NCBI RefSeq assembly: GCF_020150455.1
Contig: NZ_CP083740.1
Coordinates: 5,146,001 to 5,210,000 of the forward strand
Length of the DNA: 64,000 bases
Source of the DNA: Bremerella sp. TYQ1
GTDB lineage: Bacteria; Planctomycetota; Planctomycetia; Pirellulales; Pirellulaceae
Reading direction: 5' to 3'
The notes beneath the pieces are model-generated. The model was not told where the DNA came from. It did not search any database and was given only the letters and a program-made list of their open reading frames with translations. The translations under genes were made by a program, and so were the position numbers. Position 1 is the first letter of the stretch. Each line of letters starts with the position of its first letter. This document shows, in pieces, positions 63,672-64,000 of the stretch.

Positions 63672-64000
63672 ATGTTGAAGTCGACTCTGACTTGTTTGCT
63701 GCTGTCACTTTTTGGGGTGGCAGCGGCTGAGGCCCATGAACCGATCGAGATTCGCGTGGTGAGCTATAACATTCACCACGGCGAAGGTCTCGACGACAAG
63801 CTCGATCTGCCACGGATTGCTCAAATACTGGAGCAGGCCAACCCCGACATCATCGCGCTGCAGGAAGTCGATCAAAATACTGAGCGAACGGAAAAAGTCG
63901 ATCAGACGGCCGTCTTGGCGAAACTGCTGAAGATGAAATGTGTCTTCGGTGATAACATCGACTACCAAGGTGGTCGGTACGGCAATGCGTTGCTGACCAA
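63672..64000 (+). CDS. exported endonuclease/exonuclease/phosphatase-family protein (3' end outside window)
   Basis: The first 109 residues only. A signal peptide (MLKSTLTCLLLSLFGVAAAE) is followed by the EEP-superfamily opening IRVVSYNIHHGEG, DIIALQEVDQNT with the catalytic Glu, and DYQGGRYGNALL. EEP proteins are metal-dependent phosphodiesterases or phosphatases. A GTG four codons upstream (63660) is an alternative start. It follows the FAD oxidoreductase by 30 bases and may be cotranscribed. Confidence 0.85.
   Translation, partial: MLKSTLTCLLLSLFGVAAAEAHEPIEIRVVSYNIHHGEGLDDKLDLPRIAQILEQANPDIIALQEVDQNTERTEKVDQTAVLAKLLKMKCVFGDNIDYQGGRYGNALLT

Noticed and set aside
1..64000. Possible mobile elements, CRISPR arrays, tRNA or rRNA genes, or an anti-phage island
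   Set aside because: No transposase, integrase, regular direct-repeat array, tRNA-like cloverleaf or rRNA sequence was recognised; gene content is ordinary chromosomal.

Overview
The window looks like chromosomal DNA of a planctomycete of the Pirellulaceae type (Blastopirellula/Bremerella/Rhodopirellula relatives). This rests on family content, not on a database search: a Pirellula/Verrucomicrobium-type heme-binding protein and its SGNH/dehydrogenase-like partner, two Hanks-type Ser/Thr kinases (one with the planctomycete N-terminal extension), a sulfatase, FAD oxidoreductases with golvesin-like tails, a parallel beta-helix protein, a redoxin-cytochrome fusion, DUF1579 and DUF4261 proteins, and GC-rich hairpin repeats. 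I see no rRNA, tRNA, CRISPR array, prophage or insertion sequence. Both ends cut genes: a kinase at the left and an endonuclease/exonuclease/phosphatase-fold protein at the right.

Layout. 0-9 kb: kinase C-terminal part, then on the minus strand the split heme-binding pair (separated by an intrinsic terminator) and a large lipoprotein-like alpha/beta hydrolase. 9-12.3 kb: a stand-alone response regulator, a small DUF2007-like protein, a FolK fused to a degenerate deoxynucleoside-kinase-like domain, a 672-base non-coding stretch, and a Nit-type amidase. 12.4-14.8 kb: a GT2 glycosyltransferase and a MOP-superfamily flippase. 14.8-19 kb: a tightly overlapping lipid-modification operon (DUF1295, FAD oxidoreductase, DUF1365, Cfa-like methyltransferase). 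19-29 kb: DUF885 peptidase, glutamate dehydrogenase, GT4 glycosyltransferase, two unknown membrane proteins, RdgB plus a double U32 protein, and a hemerythrin-like protein. 29-31.7 kb: DUF1579, DUF4261 and AhpD-like genes, two of them followed by clear terminators.

31.7-39.7 kb is a minus-strand run: an exported FAD oxidoreductase, 9 bases later a NosR-like FMN-binding polyferredoxin, then a receptor kinase and a beta-helix protein. 40-42.6 kb is a MarR-controlled redox module (SDR, pirin/YhhW-type quercetinase, DoxX) with related operator palindromes before the regulator and before its probable target operon. 43-54.6 kb holds a sulfatase, a redoxin-cytochrome-PHM-like fusion, a very large MscS-type channel and an AsmA-like envelope protein. 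54.6-58.1 kb: an unknown protein, CutA, a metallophosphoesterase and an isolated FliN/SpoA-domain protein. 58.5-59.9 kb: an arsR-arsC-arsI arsenic operon without an adjacent efflux pump, closed by a terminator. 60-64 kb: GlsB/YeaQ-type membrane protein, GT2, a second FAD-golvesin oxidoreductase, and the partial phosphatase-fold gene.

Many apparent long reading frames open upstream of the real starts. I chose starts from Shine-Dalgarno spacing, signal peptides, family length and terminators lying inside the spurious extensions. Several exported proteins appear to start at GTG. All functional calls come from motif recognition; no search was run.
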